64,000 nucleotides of DNA from JACCXG01 sp963834305 (lineage in GTDB: Bacteria > Acidobacteriota > Vicinamibacteria > Vicinamibacterales > 2-12-FULL-66-21), in the NCBI GenBank assembly GCA_963834305.1, contig CAWIAX010000003.1:744001-808000 (forward strand). Reading direction: 5' to 3'. The position numbers and the translations under genes are program-made. Under the pieces are notes generated by a model that worked only from the letters and a program-made list of their open reading frames with translations, was not told the origin of the DNA and did not search any database. Below, in pieces: positions 55,809-64,000 of this stretch (the stretch's first letter is position 1; each line of letters opens with the position of its first letter).

Positions 55809-56590
55809 CCGGCGCGCTGCCATATCATCCCGAAGTGCTCCTCATCCGGGCCGGCAATCCTTCGCCGTGGACGGGCCCCACCGGCAACAATACCTACCTG
55901 CTGCCGGGGAAGGTGCGCACGCTGATTGACGCCGGCGTCGGCGAGCCGTCGCACCTGGCCGCGCTGGAGGACGCGCTGCAGGGGCAGCCGCTGGACGCGG
56001 TCCTCATCACTCACGGCCATCGCGATCACATCGAGGGGCTTCCCGCCATCCGCGCCCGGTGGCCCGGGGTCCAGGTGCGGAACCATGGCGGCGACCGGTG
56101 CCGCACCGGCGAGCTGATTGCCGCCGGCGACACCCGGCTGCGGCCGCTCCAGACGCCGGGGCATGCCCCGGATCACATCTGCTTCGTGGACGATCTGGCG
56201 GGCGACGTCTACTGCGGCGACCTGGTGCGGATCGGCGGGACGATCGTGATCCAGGCGAGCAACGGCGGCAACCTGACCGACTACCTCGATTCGCTGCGCC
56301 GCCTGCGCGCCCTGAAGCCGCGCCGCCTGCTGCCCGGACACGGGCCTGTCGTGGACGACCCGGCCCTCCTGATCGACAAGTACCTGGCCCATCGCGAGAG
56401 CCGCGAACAGCAGATTGTCGAAGCGCTCGCCGGCGGCTGCGCCACACCGGCCGCCATCGTCGAGCGCGTGTACGGGCCGATGCCGGTGGCGTTCGCCCGC
56501 GCCGCGGCCGACAGCGTGCTCGCGAACCTGATCAAGCTGGCGGGGGAGGGGCGTGCCGTGCAGCTCGAGACGTCCTGGCAGCTGCGCTGA
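55805..56590 (+). CDS. Metallo-beta-lactamase-fold hydrolase, LACTB2-like
   Basis: The 261-residue protein has NPSPWTGPTGNNTYLL, the zinc motif ITHGHRDHIEGLP, TPGHAPDHICF, VYCGDLVRIGGTIVI and LLPGHGPVVDDP. A winged-helix-like C-terminal domain follows (IVEALAGGCATPAAIVERVY). This is the LACTB2 layout, a family with proposed RNase or hydrolase activity. GTG overlaps the thioesterase stop. Confidence 0.85.
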   Translation: MTGALPYHPEVLLIRAGNPSPWTGPTGNNTYLLPGKVRTLIDAGVGEPSHLAALEDALQGQPLDAVLITHGHRDHIEGLPAIRARWPGVQVRNHGGDRCRTGELIAAGDTRLRPLQTPGHAPDHICFVDDLAGDVYCGDLVRIGGTIVIQASNGGNLTDYLDSLRRLRALKPRRLLPGHGPVVDDPALLIDKYLAHRESREQQIVEALAGGCATPAAIVERVYGPMPVAFARAAADSVLANLIKLAGEGRAVQLETSWQLR

Positions 56591-56617
56591 TTCGTGGGCC
56601 GGCGGGGGAGCCCCGGT

Positions 56618-57013
56618 TCAGGCCGGCTGCCACCCGGGCGGCAGTTCAGGCGGTTTGCGGCTTCGCTGCGCCGCCCGCGGCAGGGCGTCGCGCACCACCT
56701 GCCGGAGCTCCTCGAGATACGCCCGGAAGCGCTGGCGGCCCGCCGCGGAGAGGCGGCACAGCGTCTGCGGGCGCCGCCCCTCGAATCCCTTCCAGATCTC
56801 GACGAGCCGCGCCGCCTGCAGGGTGTCGAGGTGGCGGCTCAGGTTGCCGTCGGTGAGCGCACACAGGCGTTTGAGGTCGCCGAAGAGCAGCCCGTCCGGC
56901 CGCGCCACGAGGGCCGTCATGATGCCGAGCCGGGCCTTCTCGTGGAGGATGCGGTCGAGCCCGTCGTAAGCGAATCGTCCGGCCTGGTCCGTGGATGTCT
57001 TCCTGCGAATCAT
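56618..57013 (-). CDS. Winged-helix transcriptional regulator
   Basis: The 131-residue protein has a MarR/ArsR-like winged helix: RLGIMTALVARPDGLLFGDL, KRLCALTDGNLSRHLDTLQA (recognition helix) and WKGFEGRRPQTLCRLSAAGR (wing). A C-terminal basic tail follows. No metal-binding cysteines are evident. It lies alone between convergent and divergent genes; a target cannot be told. Confidence 0.82.
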   Translation of the reverse strand: MIRRKTSTDQAGRFAYDGLDRILHEKARLGIMTALVARPDGLLFGDLKRLCALTDGNLSRHLDTLQAARLVEIWKGFEGRRPQTLCRLSAAGRQRFRAYLEELRQVVRDALPRAAQRSRKPPELPPGWQPA

Positions 57014-57145
57014 GGAAATACCCTGCGCCGCACACGACTTTGCAATCCAAAGACCCTGTTGTCAACCGTGCGGAGCCCAGGGTGCCGGCCGGGCCTGTGC
57101 CGCCCGCATTGATCCACGCGCCGCAACTCCACTACGATCAGCCGG

Positions 57146-57973
57146 ATGAAAGGTTACGCGAACCCGCAGCTGCTCGTGTCCGCGAGCGAGCTCGCGGCGG
57201 GTCTCGACGCCCCGTCCGGCCGGCCCCTCATCATCGACCTGCGGCCGCCGGAGGCGTACACCGCGGGCCACATTCCCGGCGCCGTGCATCTCGACCTCTT
57301 CGGCGTGAGCCTGATCGACACCGATCCGGCGCCGCTGAAGGCCTTCATGTGGATGATCGCGCACCTGCTGGCGTCGCGCGGCGTCGACGGGGCGACGCCG
57401 GTCGTCGTCTACGATGAGCAGTCCGGCGTCCGCGCGGCGCGGGCGTTCTGGTTCCTCGAATATTTCGGCCACCCGTCGGTGCGGCTGCTGGACGGCGGAT
57501 TCGGCGCCTGGACGCGGGGCGACCTTCCCGTGACGCAGGGACGCGGCGCCGCCGGCGGCATCGACCTGGACCGGCTCCCGCGACGCCGGTGCGGTGGCGA
57601 CCTGGCAGGACGTCCGCGGCGCCATCGGCCGGCCGCAGGCGGTGATCCTCGACACGCGCTCGGACGACGAGTATCACGGCACCACTCGTGCGCGCGGCCC
57701 GTGGCGGCGCCGTCCCCGGCGCGGTGCACATCGAATGGACGCGCAATCTCTCGGCCGACGGCGGCTTCAAGCCTGCCGCCGAGCTGCGAGCAGATGTACG
57801 AGGGAGCCGGCGTCACGCCCGATCGCGAGGTGATCACCTACTGCCAGGGCGGCTACCGGGCCGCACATTCCTACCTGGCGCTTCGCCTGCTCGGCTACCC
57901 GAAGGTCCGCAACTACGTCGGCTCCTGGAAGGAATGGGGCGATCGCACGGATCTTCCCATCGAGGTCTTATGA
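57146..57973 (+). CDS. Two-domain sulfurtransferase (rhodanese), three frameshifts
   Basis: About 274 residues in four frame segments joined by +1 shifts near 57578, 57687 and 57793. The first domain is RPLIIDLRPPEAYTAGHIPG and VRLLDGGFGAWTRGDLPVT. The second is AVILDTRSDDEYHG, GAVPGAVHIEWTRNL and the active-site loop EVITYCQGGYRAAHSYLALR with the catalytic Cys. It resembles thiosulfate or 3-mercaptopyruvate sulfurtransferases. Three shifts in one gene could mean decay, but the coding sense of all segments is intact. Confidence 0.8.
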   Translation: MKGYANPQLLVSASELAAGLDAPSGRPLIIDLRPPEAYTAGHIPGAVHLDLFGVSLIDTDPAPLKAFMWMIAHLLASRGVDGATPVVVYDEQSGVRAARAFWFLEYFGHPSVRLLDGGFGAWTRGDLPVTQGRGAAGGIDLDRLPRRRCGGDLAGRPRRHRPAAGGDPRHALGRRVSRHHSCARPVAAPSPARCTSNGRAISRPTAASSLPPSCEQMYEGAGVTPDREVITYCQGGYRAAHSYLALRLLGYPKVRNYVGSWKEWGDRTDLPIEVL

Positions 57974-59340
57974 ACAACGTCATTGATTTCATCAACACCA
58001 ACCGCGACCGCTTCGTCGAGGAGCTCAAGACCTACCTGGCGATCCCCAGCATCAGCGCGCTGCCGCAGCACCAGCAGGACGTGCGCCGCTGCGCCGAGTG
58101 GACCGCCGACGAGATGCGGCGGATCGGCCTGCAGAACGTGCGCCTGGTCGAGACCCCCGGCAATCCTGTCGTCTACGGCGACTGGCTGGGCGCCGAGGGG
58201 GCGCCGACCATCCTGTTCTACGGCCACTACGACGTGCAGCCGGTCGATCCGGTCGACCTGTGGGACTCCCCGCCGTTCGAGGCGACGGTGCGCGACGGCG
58301 AGATCTACGCCCGCGGCGCCGCCGACGACAAGGGGCAGGTCTTCATGCACTTCAAGGCGATCGAAGCCCACCTGAAGCAGAACGGCCGGCTGCCGGTGAA
58401 CATGCGGATCATCCTCGAGGGTGAGGAGGAGGTCGGCTCGGCCAACCTCGACGACTTCATCAAGGCACACAAGAGCGAGCTGTCCGCCGACGTGGTGGTG
58501 ATCTCGGACTCGCCGATGTTCGACCGCGGCATCCCCTCGATCTGCTACGGGCTCCGCGGCCTGGTCTACTTCCAGATCGATCTGCGCGGCACGAAGAGCG
58601 ACCTGCACTCGGGATCCTTCGGCGGCGCCGTGGCCAACCCGGCGATGGTGCTCGCCCAGATCCTCGCGCAGATGAAGGACAAGAGCGGCCGCATCAAGAT
58701 CCCCGGCTTCTACGAAGACGTGCGGGAGCTGCGCGACGAGGAACGGGCGGAGTTCAAGAAGCTGCCGTTCAACGAGACCCGCTATCGCAAGGAGCTCGGC
58801 GCGCCGAAGCTGTTCGGCGAGACCGGCTACACCACGCTCGAGCGCGTCTGGGGCCGGCCGACCTTCGAGGTCAACGGGCTGCTGGGCGGCTTTACCGGCG
58901 AGGGCGCGAAGACGGTGATTCCCGCCGTGGCCATGGCCAAGGTCAGCATGCGGCTCGTGCCCGACCAGCATCCCGATGCGATCGCCAAGCTGTTCGAGGC
59001 CTATGTCGCCAAGGTCGCGCCGAAGACGGTCGAGGTCAAGGTCACCCGCATGCACGGCGGCAAGCCGTGGATGACCGACTTCGACAACCGCTTCGTGCAG
59101 GCCGCCGGGCGGGCAATCGAAAAGGGCTTCGGCAAGGCGCCGGTCTTCAACCGCGAAGGCGGCTCGATTCCCGTCGTCGCCACCTTCCAGGAGATCCTCG
59201 GGCTGCCCTCGGTGCTCTTCGGCGTCGGCCTGCCGGACGAAAATGCGCACGCCCCGAACGAGAAGCTCGATCTCGGGAACTTCCACGGCGGCATCATCGC
59301 CTCGGCCTACCTGTACGACGAGGTGGCCACGGCCAGGTGA
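57970..59340 (+). CDS. M20-family dipeptidase
   Basis: The 456-residue zinc peptidase matches the CNDP-like carnosinase branch. Metal ligands are in FYGHYDVQPVDP, RGAADDKGQVFMHFKAIEAH, LEGEEEVGSANL and a terminal His in DENAHAPNEKLDLGNFHGGI. GTKSDLHSGSFGGAVANPAM marks the lid. ATG overlaps the sulfurtransferase stop. Confidence 0.92.
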   Translation: MNNVIDFINTNRDRFVEELKTYLAIPSISALPQHQQDVRRCAEWTADEMRRIGLQNVRLVETPGNPVVYGDWLGAEGAPTILFYGHYDVQPVDPVDLWDSPPFEATVRDGEIYARGAADDKGQVFMHFKAIEAHLKQNGRLPVNMRIILEGEEEVGSANLDDFIKAHKSELSADVVVISDSPMFDRGIPSICYGLRGLVYFQIDLRGTKSDLHSGSFGGAVANPAMVLAQILAQMKDKSGRIKIPGFYEDVRELRDEERAEFKKLPFNETRYRKELGAPKLFGETGYTTLERVWGRPTFEVNGLLGGFTGEGAKTVIPAVAMAKVSMRLVPDQHPDAIAKLFEAYVAKVAPKTVEVKVTRMHGGKPWMTDFDNRFVQAAGRAIEKGFGKAPVFNREGGSIPVVATFQEILGLPSVLFGVGLPDENAHAPNEKLDLGNFHGGIIASAYLYDEVATAR

Positions 59341-59990
59341 CGGCTTTACCCGCCGCCGCCCTCCTCGGCGTGTGCATGATCGCGGCGGGCTGCGCCGACC
59401 CGGAGAAGGAACGCCTGAAACAGACCACCCAGGCGACCTACGACCAGAAGACGGGACGGCTGAAGGAGCTGACTTACGATGCGAACGGAAACGGCCGCAT
59501 CGACACCTGGACCGAGCTCGACGGCGCGCGGCCGGTGCGGGCCCGCATCGATCGCAACGAAGATGGCCGGCCCGACCGGTGGGAGTACTACGACGACAAG
59601 GGGCAGCTCACCAAGGCCGGCTTCTCCCGTAGCGACGAAGGCCGGCCGGACGCCTGGGCATATTCAGGGCCGGAGGGCTCGGTCGAACGGATTGAGATCT
59701 CCTCGTCGCACGACGAGAACAGGATTGACCGCTGGGAGCGCTACGCGCCGGCGAGGCCGGACGAGCCGGGCATTGGCGCGCTGCTGGCGGTGGAAGAGGA
59801 CTCGAACGGCGACGGCAAGCCAGACAAGTGGGAAACCTACGAGTCGGGCGCGCTCCAGACAGTGGCCTTCGACGAGAATTTCGACGGCAGGGCGGACCGC
59901 CGCCTGACCTACCGCGACGGCGTGCTCGCGCTGATTGAAACCGAGCCCGATGGCGACGGCGGCTTCGCCCGACAGCAGCCCGTGAAATAG
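59337..59990 (+). CDS. Lipoprotein with repeated calcium-binding-like loops
   Basis: The 217-residue protein has a lipoprotein signal (AALLGVCMIAAGC). The mature part contains at least four D-x-N-x-D-G-type loops: DANGNGRIDTW, DRNEDGRPDRW, DSNGDGKPDKW and DENFDGRADRR, each ending in Trp or Arg after the loop. They resemble EF-hand or dockerin-like calcium loops without clear paired helices. GTG overlaps the peptidase stop. Function unknown. Confidence 0.8.
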   Translation: MTALPAAALLGVCMIAAGCADPEKERLKQTTQATYDQKTGRLKELTYDANGNGRIDTWTELDGARPVRARIDRNEDGRPDRWEYYDDKGQLTKAGFSRSDEGRPDAWAYSGPEGSVERIEISSSHDENRIDRWERYAPARPDEPGIGALLAVEEDSNGDGKPDKWETYESGALQTVAFDENFDGRADRRLTYRDGVLALIETEPDGDGGFARQQPVK

Positions 59991-60008
59991 GGAGTCGACG
60001 CACAGCCC

Positions 60009-60995
60009 GTGAGCACCACGTCACACACCTCTTCTCCCCGCCACGCGGTCGTGACCGGCGCCGCCGGCTTCATCGGCAGCCACCTCGTGGACCGGCTCCT
60101 TGCCGACGGCTGGCTGGTCACCGCGGTGGACAATTTCGATCCGTTCTACCCCCGGGAGGCCAAGTCGCGGAACATCGCGGCGCACCTGGTCCACCCCCAG
60201 TACCGCCTGCTCGAGCTCGACATCCGCGATCTCGACGGCCTGCGCCAGCGTCTCGACGGCCGCTACGACGTGATCGTGCACCTGGCGGCGCGCGCCGGCG
60301 TGCGTCCCTCAATCCTCGATCCGCTCGGCTACCAGGACGTCAACGTCAAGGGGACGCAGAACCTGCTGGAGCTGGCCAAGGAGCGGTCCGTGCCCCAGTT
60401 CGTGTTCGCCTCGTCCAGCAGCGTGTACGGCGTCAACCCGAACGTGCCGTGGCGCGAGGCCGATCATGTGCTGCTGCCGATCAGCCCGTACGCCAGCACC
60501 AAGGTCAGCGGCGAGCTCCTCGGGCACGTCTACAGCCACCTCTACGGCCTGCGCTTCGTGGCGCTGCGGTTCTTCACGGTCTACGGCCCGAGGCAGCGGC
60601 CCGACCTCGCCATCCACAAGTTCGCGCGCCAGATGCTGGCCGGGCAGGCGATCCCGGTCTTTGGCGACGGCTCCACCCGCCGCGACTACACCTTCATCGA
60701 CGACATCGTCGCCGGCATCCGCGGCGCGATCGACTACAGCGGCTCCAGCTTCGAGGTCGTCAACCTGGGGAACAACCAGACCGTTGCGCTGACCGAGATG
60801 ATTGGCGCGATCGAGCAGGCGCTCGGCGTCGAGGCGAGGATCGATCGCCAGCCCGAACAGCCGGGCGACGTGCCGCAGACCTGGGCCGATGTCGGCAAGG
60901 CGCGCGAGCTGTTCGGCTACCAGCCGGCGACCGGCTTCGCCGACGGCGTCCGCCGCTTCACCGCGTGGCTGACATCGGGCGCGGCCGAGCGCTGA
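60009..60995 (+). CDS. NAD-dependent sugar-nucleotide epimerase
   Basis: The 328-residue extended SDR has TGAAGFIGSHLVDRLLADG, VIVHLAARAGVRPSILDPLG, the catalytic Ser in FASSSSVYGVN, and Tyr-x3-Lys in YASTKVSGELL. RFFTVYGPRQRPDLAIHKFA is typical of UDP-glucuronate 4-epimerases. The sequence fits that activity best, though GalE or a related epimerase is possible. No polysaccharide genes are next to it. Confidence 0.88.
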   Translation: MSTTSHTSSPRHAVVTGAAGFIGSHLVDRLLADGWLVTAVDNFDPFYPREAKSRNIAAHLVHPQYRLLELDIRDLDGLRQRLDGRYDVIVHLAARAGVRPSILDPLGYQDVNVKGTQNLLELAKERSVPQFVFASSSSVYGVNPNVPWREADHVLLPISPYASTKVSGELLGHVYSHLYGLRFVALRFFTVYGPRQRPDLAIHKFARQMLAGQAIPVFGDGSTRRDYTFIDDIVAGIRGAIDYSGSSFEVVNLGNNQTVALTEMIGAIEQALGVEARIDRQPEQPGDVPQTWADVGKARELFGYQPATGFADGVRRFTAWLTSGAAER

Positions 60996-61019
60996 GGCGG
61001 GGCTCGCGCCGGCCCGGCG

Positions 61020-61967
61020 TCAGTTGAACCCGGCAACCCGCTTGCGCAGGTTCTTCACGTGCTCCCACACCTGGGTCGTCCCCTCGTCGCCGCCGGCCTC
61101 CGGCGTTCCCTCCGCCAGCTCCTCGCCGCTGTCCGCCGCGTCCGCGTGGTCCACCTGCCGTGGCAGCAGGCGCAGGTAGGCTTCGAGGTCGCGCAGGGCG
61201 GCGCTGAAATCCTGCAGGTGATAGGCGAGCAGGCCCCGATCGCGCAGCTCGGACAGCGCTGACGGGTCCACGGTCAACAGCAGATCCGCGACGAAGCGCG
61301 CCTGCGGGAACGACCGCATCCGCACGTAGAGGCGCTTCAGGTTGACGAGCATGCGCACGACGATCTGGAGCCGCGTCGCCGGCTCCAGCAGCTCGCTGTC
61401 GAACGCCGCCTCGTCGCCGACGTGGTGCCGGAGCATTTCGCGGCAGTCGGCTTCCGACAGCAGCGCGCCGCCATGGAACGGATCGACGATGAGGAAATCG
61501 CCGCCGTAGTGGAGGCGCGCCCGCTCGTCCGCGGCGCGGAGCAGGAAATGGCCCGGGAAGTTGACGCCGGCGACGTGCACCCCGGCCCGCCGCGCCACCT
61601 CCATGTAGACGACGGCCAGGCTGATCGGGATGCCGGTGCGGCGCTCCAGGACTTCGTTGAGGAAGCTGTTGCGCGGGTCGTCGTACTGCTGGCGGTTTCC
61701 CGTGAAGCGCTGCTCGTCGTAGAGGTACTCGTTGAGCACCGTGATGGCGTCCTGGCCGCGGGCGCCGGTTCGGGCCACGCGCGTGCCCGCCTCGTCGCCG
61801 AGCCGTGAGATGGCATCGAGGCAGCCGCCGGCATCGAGGGTCGGATATTCGACCCGCGCGATCGCCAGCGCCGCCGGGGCGAGCGCCTCGTTCGGCGCGT
61901 TCATCGCCTTCTCGAGGTCGGCCGCCACCTGCACGCTGCGCGCCTGGAGATGCAAGGCGTATTTCAC
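61020..61967 (-). CDS. SirB1-like transglutaminase/TPR family protein
   Basis: The 315-residue protein has the SirB1 core: VLNEYLYDEQRFTGNRQQYD, DPRNSFLNEVLERRTGIPIS, FPGHFLLRAAD and FLIVDPFHGG. The family has a degenerate transglutaminase fold (Cys replaced), followed by tetratricopeptide-like helices (FVADLLLTVDPSALSELRDR). The C-terminal 45 residues are acidic. Function is not established. Confidence 0.85.
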   Translation of the reverse strand: MKYALHLQARSVQVAADLEKAMNAPNEALAPAALAIARVEYPTLDAGGCLDAISRLGDEAGTRVARTGARGQDAITVLNEYLYDEQRFTGNRQQYDDPRNSFLNEVLERRTGIPISLAVVYMEVARRAGVHVAGVNFPGHFLLRAADERARLHYGGDFLIVDPFHGGALLSEADCREMLRHHVGDEAAFDSELLEPATRLQIVVRMLVNLKRLYVRMRSFPQARFVADLLLTVDPSALSELRDRGLLAYHLQDFSAALRDLEAYLRLLPRQVDHADAADSGEELAEGTPEAGGDEGTTQVWEHVKNLRKRVAGFN

Positions 61968-61986
61968 TGGCCTGATTCTATCCGGA

Positions 61987-62646
61987 TTATCGCAGCGCTT
62001 CGATCATCTCCACCGTCAGCTCGTCGAGCGACTCGATGACGGCATCGGCCGTGGCGAGCTCGCCGGGCGGGTAGGTGTGGCTGATGCCGATGCAGCGCAT
62101 GCCGGCCGCCTGCGCCGACTCGATGCCCCAGCGCGAGTCCTCGATGGCCAGGCAGACCGCCGGGGAGGTGCCGTGCAGCTCGGCCGCCCGGCGGTAGGGA
62201 TCCGGCGCCGGCTTGCTCAACGGCGTATCGCCGGCCGCGACGATGAACCGGATGTGGCGGTCCAGGCCGCTCGTGCCCAGCACCGCTTCGATCTCGTGAC
62301 GCAGCGCCCCGGACGCGATGCCGAGCGGGAAGCGGGCGGCGAGCCGCTCGATGCAGGCCGCCGCGCGCGGGTAGAGCACGTCGCCGGTCGCCGCCATGCG
62401 ATCGAAGATCACGGTCTTTCTCGCCGCCAGCGCCGCGACCTCTTCGTCGCTCCAGCGCCGCTCCCGCGCCTCGCCGATCGCCGTGAAGGCGCCGATGTCG
62501 TCGAACCCGAGATACCGGGCGTAATATTCCTCGCGATCGAGGGTCAGGCCGAGCTCCGCGAGCACCTCCTGGTAGGCGCGGAGGTGCAGCGGCTCGGAGT
62601 TGGCGATCACGCCGTCGAAATCAAAGACGATGGCGGCGACAGGCAC
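61987..62646 (-). CDS. HAD-superfamily phosphatase, beta-phosphoglucomutase-like
   Basis: The 219-residue protein has motif I VFDFDGVIANSEPLHLRAY, motif II GIASGALRHE, Lys in PLSKPAPDPYRRAAE, and motif IV CLAIEDSRWGIESAQAAGM. A helical cap lies between motifs I and II. This is the subgroup of beta-phosphoglucomutase, phosphoglycolate phosphatase and similar enzymes; the substrate cannot be told. Confidence 0.9.
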   Translation of the reverse strand: MPVAAIVFDFDGVIANSEPLHLRAYQEVLAELGLTLDREEYYARYLGFDDIGAFTAIGEARERRWSDEEVAALAARKTVIFDRMAATGDVLYPRAAACIERLAARFPLGIASGALRHEIEAVLGTSGLDRHIRFIVAAGDTPLSKPAPDPYRRAAELHGTSPAVCLAIEDSRWGIESAQAAGMRCIGISHTYPPGELATADAVIESLDELTVEMIEALR

Positions 62647-62647
62647 G

Positions 62648-63241
62648 TCAGCTCAGCTTCTCGCCGGCCCTGATCGGCATCGGCAGCCGGTTCTCGCGCG
62701 GCGGAAGCGGACACTCGAACTTCGCGTCGAAGACGCAGAACGGGTGATACGCCCGGTTGAAATCGAGGTCGTACACGCCGCTGGCCGTGCGGTCGAGGTC
62801 GAGGTAGCGTCCCCCCTGGTAGGTTTCGGTGCCGCTCGTCAGGTCGGCGAAGGGCACGAACAGCCGGCGCAGCTGGGCGTCGTCCACGTCGCCGAACGCC
62901 GTCAGCGTGAGCGGCTGCCCCTTCAGCGTGAAGGCCAGCGTGCCGACGCGGCGCATGCGCCGCGGGACGCCGGTCGACGTCGAGAGCTGGATGATCTCGT
63001 CGCCGCGCTCCGGCTTCAGCCCGGCCGGCACCCGGTACTGCTCGTCGATGGGGTAGTAGGGCAGCGGCTGGAAGCCGGCGCGCTTGTCGGCCGGCACCGG
63101 CGAGTCGCTCGACGTGCGCATGAAGTCGTCCTTCTCGGCGCGCCAGGCGGCAACGCTGTCGGGATGGCTCAGGGGCGGGCTGCCGCAGCCACCGGCGGCA
63201 AGGGCCAGCGCAAGGCAGGCGGCGGCGAGGTTCGGCTTCAC
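62648..63241 (-). CDS. DUF1684 family lipoprotein
   Basis: About 197 residues from GTG 63241, which lies one base after the upstream stop; an ATG 12 codons earlier would overlap that gene. It has a lipoprotein signal (AALALALAAGGC-like). The DUF1684 pattern is visible in WRAEKDDFMRTSSDSPVPAD, GGRYLDLDRTASGVYDLDFN and AYHPFCVFDAKFECPLPPRE with a final NRLPMPIRAGEK. Function unknown in general. Confidence 0.85.
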   Translation of the reverse strand: MKPNLAAACLALALAAGGCGSPPLSHPDSVAAWRAEKDDFMRTSSDSPVPADKRAGFQPLPYYPIDEQYRVPAGLKPERGDEIIQLSTSTGVPRRMRRVGTLAFTLKGQPLTLTAFGDVDDAQLRRLFVPFADLTSGTETYQGGRYLDLDRTASGVYDLDFNRAYHPFCVFDAKFECPLPPRENRLPMPIRAGEKLS

Positions 63242-63242
63242 T

Positions 63243-64000
63243 CTAGAAAGGATACACGCGCCGTTCCGCGACGGCATCGGCGACCTGGCGCCTGAGGGCC
63301 ACGGTGTTGATCGGCGCGACTTTCAGCAGCCGCCGCAGCGCCGCGAGCAGCGTCCGCAGCATGTCCCCTTCGGTCATGGCCGCCAGCGCCTCGCGGGCGG
63401 CGAGCTCGACACGCCCGGCGGCGTCGTGCACCAGCACCTGCGCGGCTGCCTGGTGCAGCGGCCCTCCCGCCGCCCCGGCGCGGAGCAGGCCGCTTTCGGC
63501 CGCGAACACGTCCATGACGATGTCGGCTGTCCGGGTGAGCACCTCCTGCTCATCCCCGAGCTTGGCGCCGTAGGTCTGCATCGCGGTGCCCAGGACCATC
63601 AGGGCGACCTTCTTCATGGCGGCCACGGCCCGCCGCGCGTCCTCGAGCGGACCGTCGCCAGCCGGCGCCGGCAGCGACGGGGTCAACAGCTCGTCCTGCA
63701 GACGCTTGGCGGCCGGGATGATCGGCAGCGTGCCCTTGACCGCCCGTCTCGCGAGCATGCCGGGGATGAGCAGGCGGTTGATCTCGTTGGTGCCTTCGAA
63801 GATGCGGTTGACCCGCGAGTCGCGGTAGTGCCGTTCGGCGGGGTAGTCGCGCACGAAGCCGTTGCCGCCATGGATCTGCACGTTCTCGTCGACGACGAAG
63901 TCGAGCATCTCGCTGCCGGCCACCTTCAGGATCGACGCCTCGATGGCGAACTCTTCGAGCGCCGCCAGCACGGCGTCGCTGTCGTGCGTGCCCTCGAGCA
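63243..64000 (-). CDS. Acyl-CoA dehydrogenase, partial (N-terminus beyond the window)
   Basis: The C-terminal 252 residues of a flavoprotein. QIHGGNGFVRDYPAERHYRD and SRVNRIFEGTNEINRLLIPG are typical of the FAD-binding helix region of acyl-CoA dehydrogenases, containing the substrate-proximal GGNG and the terminal RIFEGTNEI. About 130 additional helical residues follow (VALMVLGTAMQTYGAKLGDE), as in very-long-chain or FadE-type forms. The gene continues beyond the right edge and the catalytic Glu is not in view. Confidence 0.92.
   Translation of the reverse strand, partial: LEGTHDSDAVLAALEEFAIEASILKVAGSEMLDFVVDENVQIHGGNGFVRDYPAERHYRDSRVNRIFEGTNEINRLLIPGMLARRAVKGTLPIIPAAKRLQDELLTPSLPAPAGDGPLEDARRAVAAMKKVALMVLGTAMQTYGAKLGDEQEVLTRTADIVMDVFAAESGLLRAGAAGGPLHQAAAQVLVHDAAGRVELAAREALAAMTEGDMLRTLLAALRRLLKVAPINTVALRRQVADAVAERRVYPF

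Noticed and set aside
57146..57973. Calling the sulfurtransferase a decayed pseudogene
   Set aside because: All four segments keep family motifs and join by simple +1 shifts of the same kind as elsewhere in the window, so sequence error is more likely.

Overview
The window is a GC-rich (roughly 70%) chromosomal segment of a Gram-negative-type bacterium. Hopanoid-type squalene genes (hpnCDE), queF, a pyruvate-dehydrogenase-type E3/E2 pair with lipB, a Tad/Flp pilus locus with sigma-54-type signals, and many small regulatory proteins fit an Acidobacteriota genome, probably a Vicinamibacteria-like soil or environmental lineage. That placement is inference from gene content and composition, not from a marker gene. 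No tRNA, rRNA, CRISPR array or insertion sequence was recognised.

Layout. 1-5130 (minus): a defence-like pair, a SNF2 helicase overlapping an Eco57I-type adenine methylase that runs off the left edge. 5282-8165 (minus): a long coiled-coil protein made of 19-residue repeats and a small membrane protein. 8588-22737 (plus): a complete Tad/Flp pilus locus, from a consensus sigma-54 promoter through two Flp pilins, a prepilin peptidase, cpaB, cpaC, cpaE, cpaF, tadB, tadC, three accessory genes and three pseudopilin or TadG genes. 22826-24334: Smr protein, a 400-bp inverted low-complexity repeat, queF, and an HU-like protein. 24493-31798 (minus): the most unusual locus, made up of an NtrC-type sigma-54 activator, a radical SAM/SPASM maturase, three tiny precursor-like peptides sharing a PWLV motif, a lipoprotein solute-binding protein and a histidine kinase.

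31913-46173: E3/E2/lipB, an ECF sigma factor with a ribosome-site-sequestering hairpin, a short-chain dehydrogenase, a Ser/Thr kinase, a lone receiver, a CDP-alcohol transferase, an FHA protein, the transhydrogenase alpha subunit, a secreted hydrolase, YgfZ, MutT and a short MutY. 46215-52056: cobalamin adenosyltransferase, hpnC-hpnD-hpnE, thiI and a LacD-like aldolase in a tightly overlapping run. 52073-64000: housekeeping and metabolic genes including peptide deformylase, a two-module ThyX-like protein, thioesterase, M20 peptidase, NAD-dependent epimerase, a SirB1-like protein and a partial acyl-CoA dehydrogenase.

How they work together. The Tad locus should build a thin Flp pilus. Its promoter and the NtrC-type activator show that sigma-54 control is used here. 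The radical SAM locus looks like a small self-contained circuit (maturase, precursors, extracytoplasmic binding protein, kinase, activator), and I propose that it makes and senses a modified peptide. At least 20 single-base frameshifts interrupt otherwise conserved genes, nearly all of them +1. They look like sequence errors rather than decay, so those genes are reported as whole genes spanning the shift.
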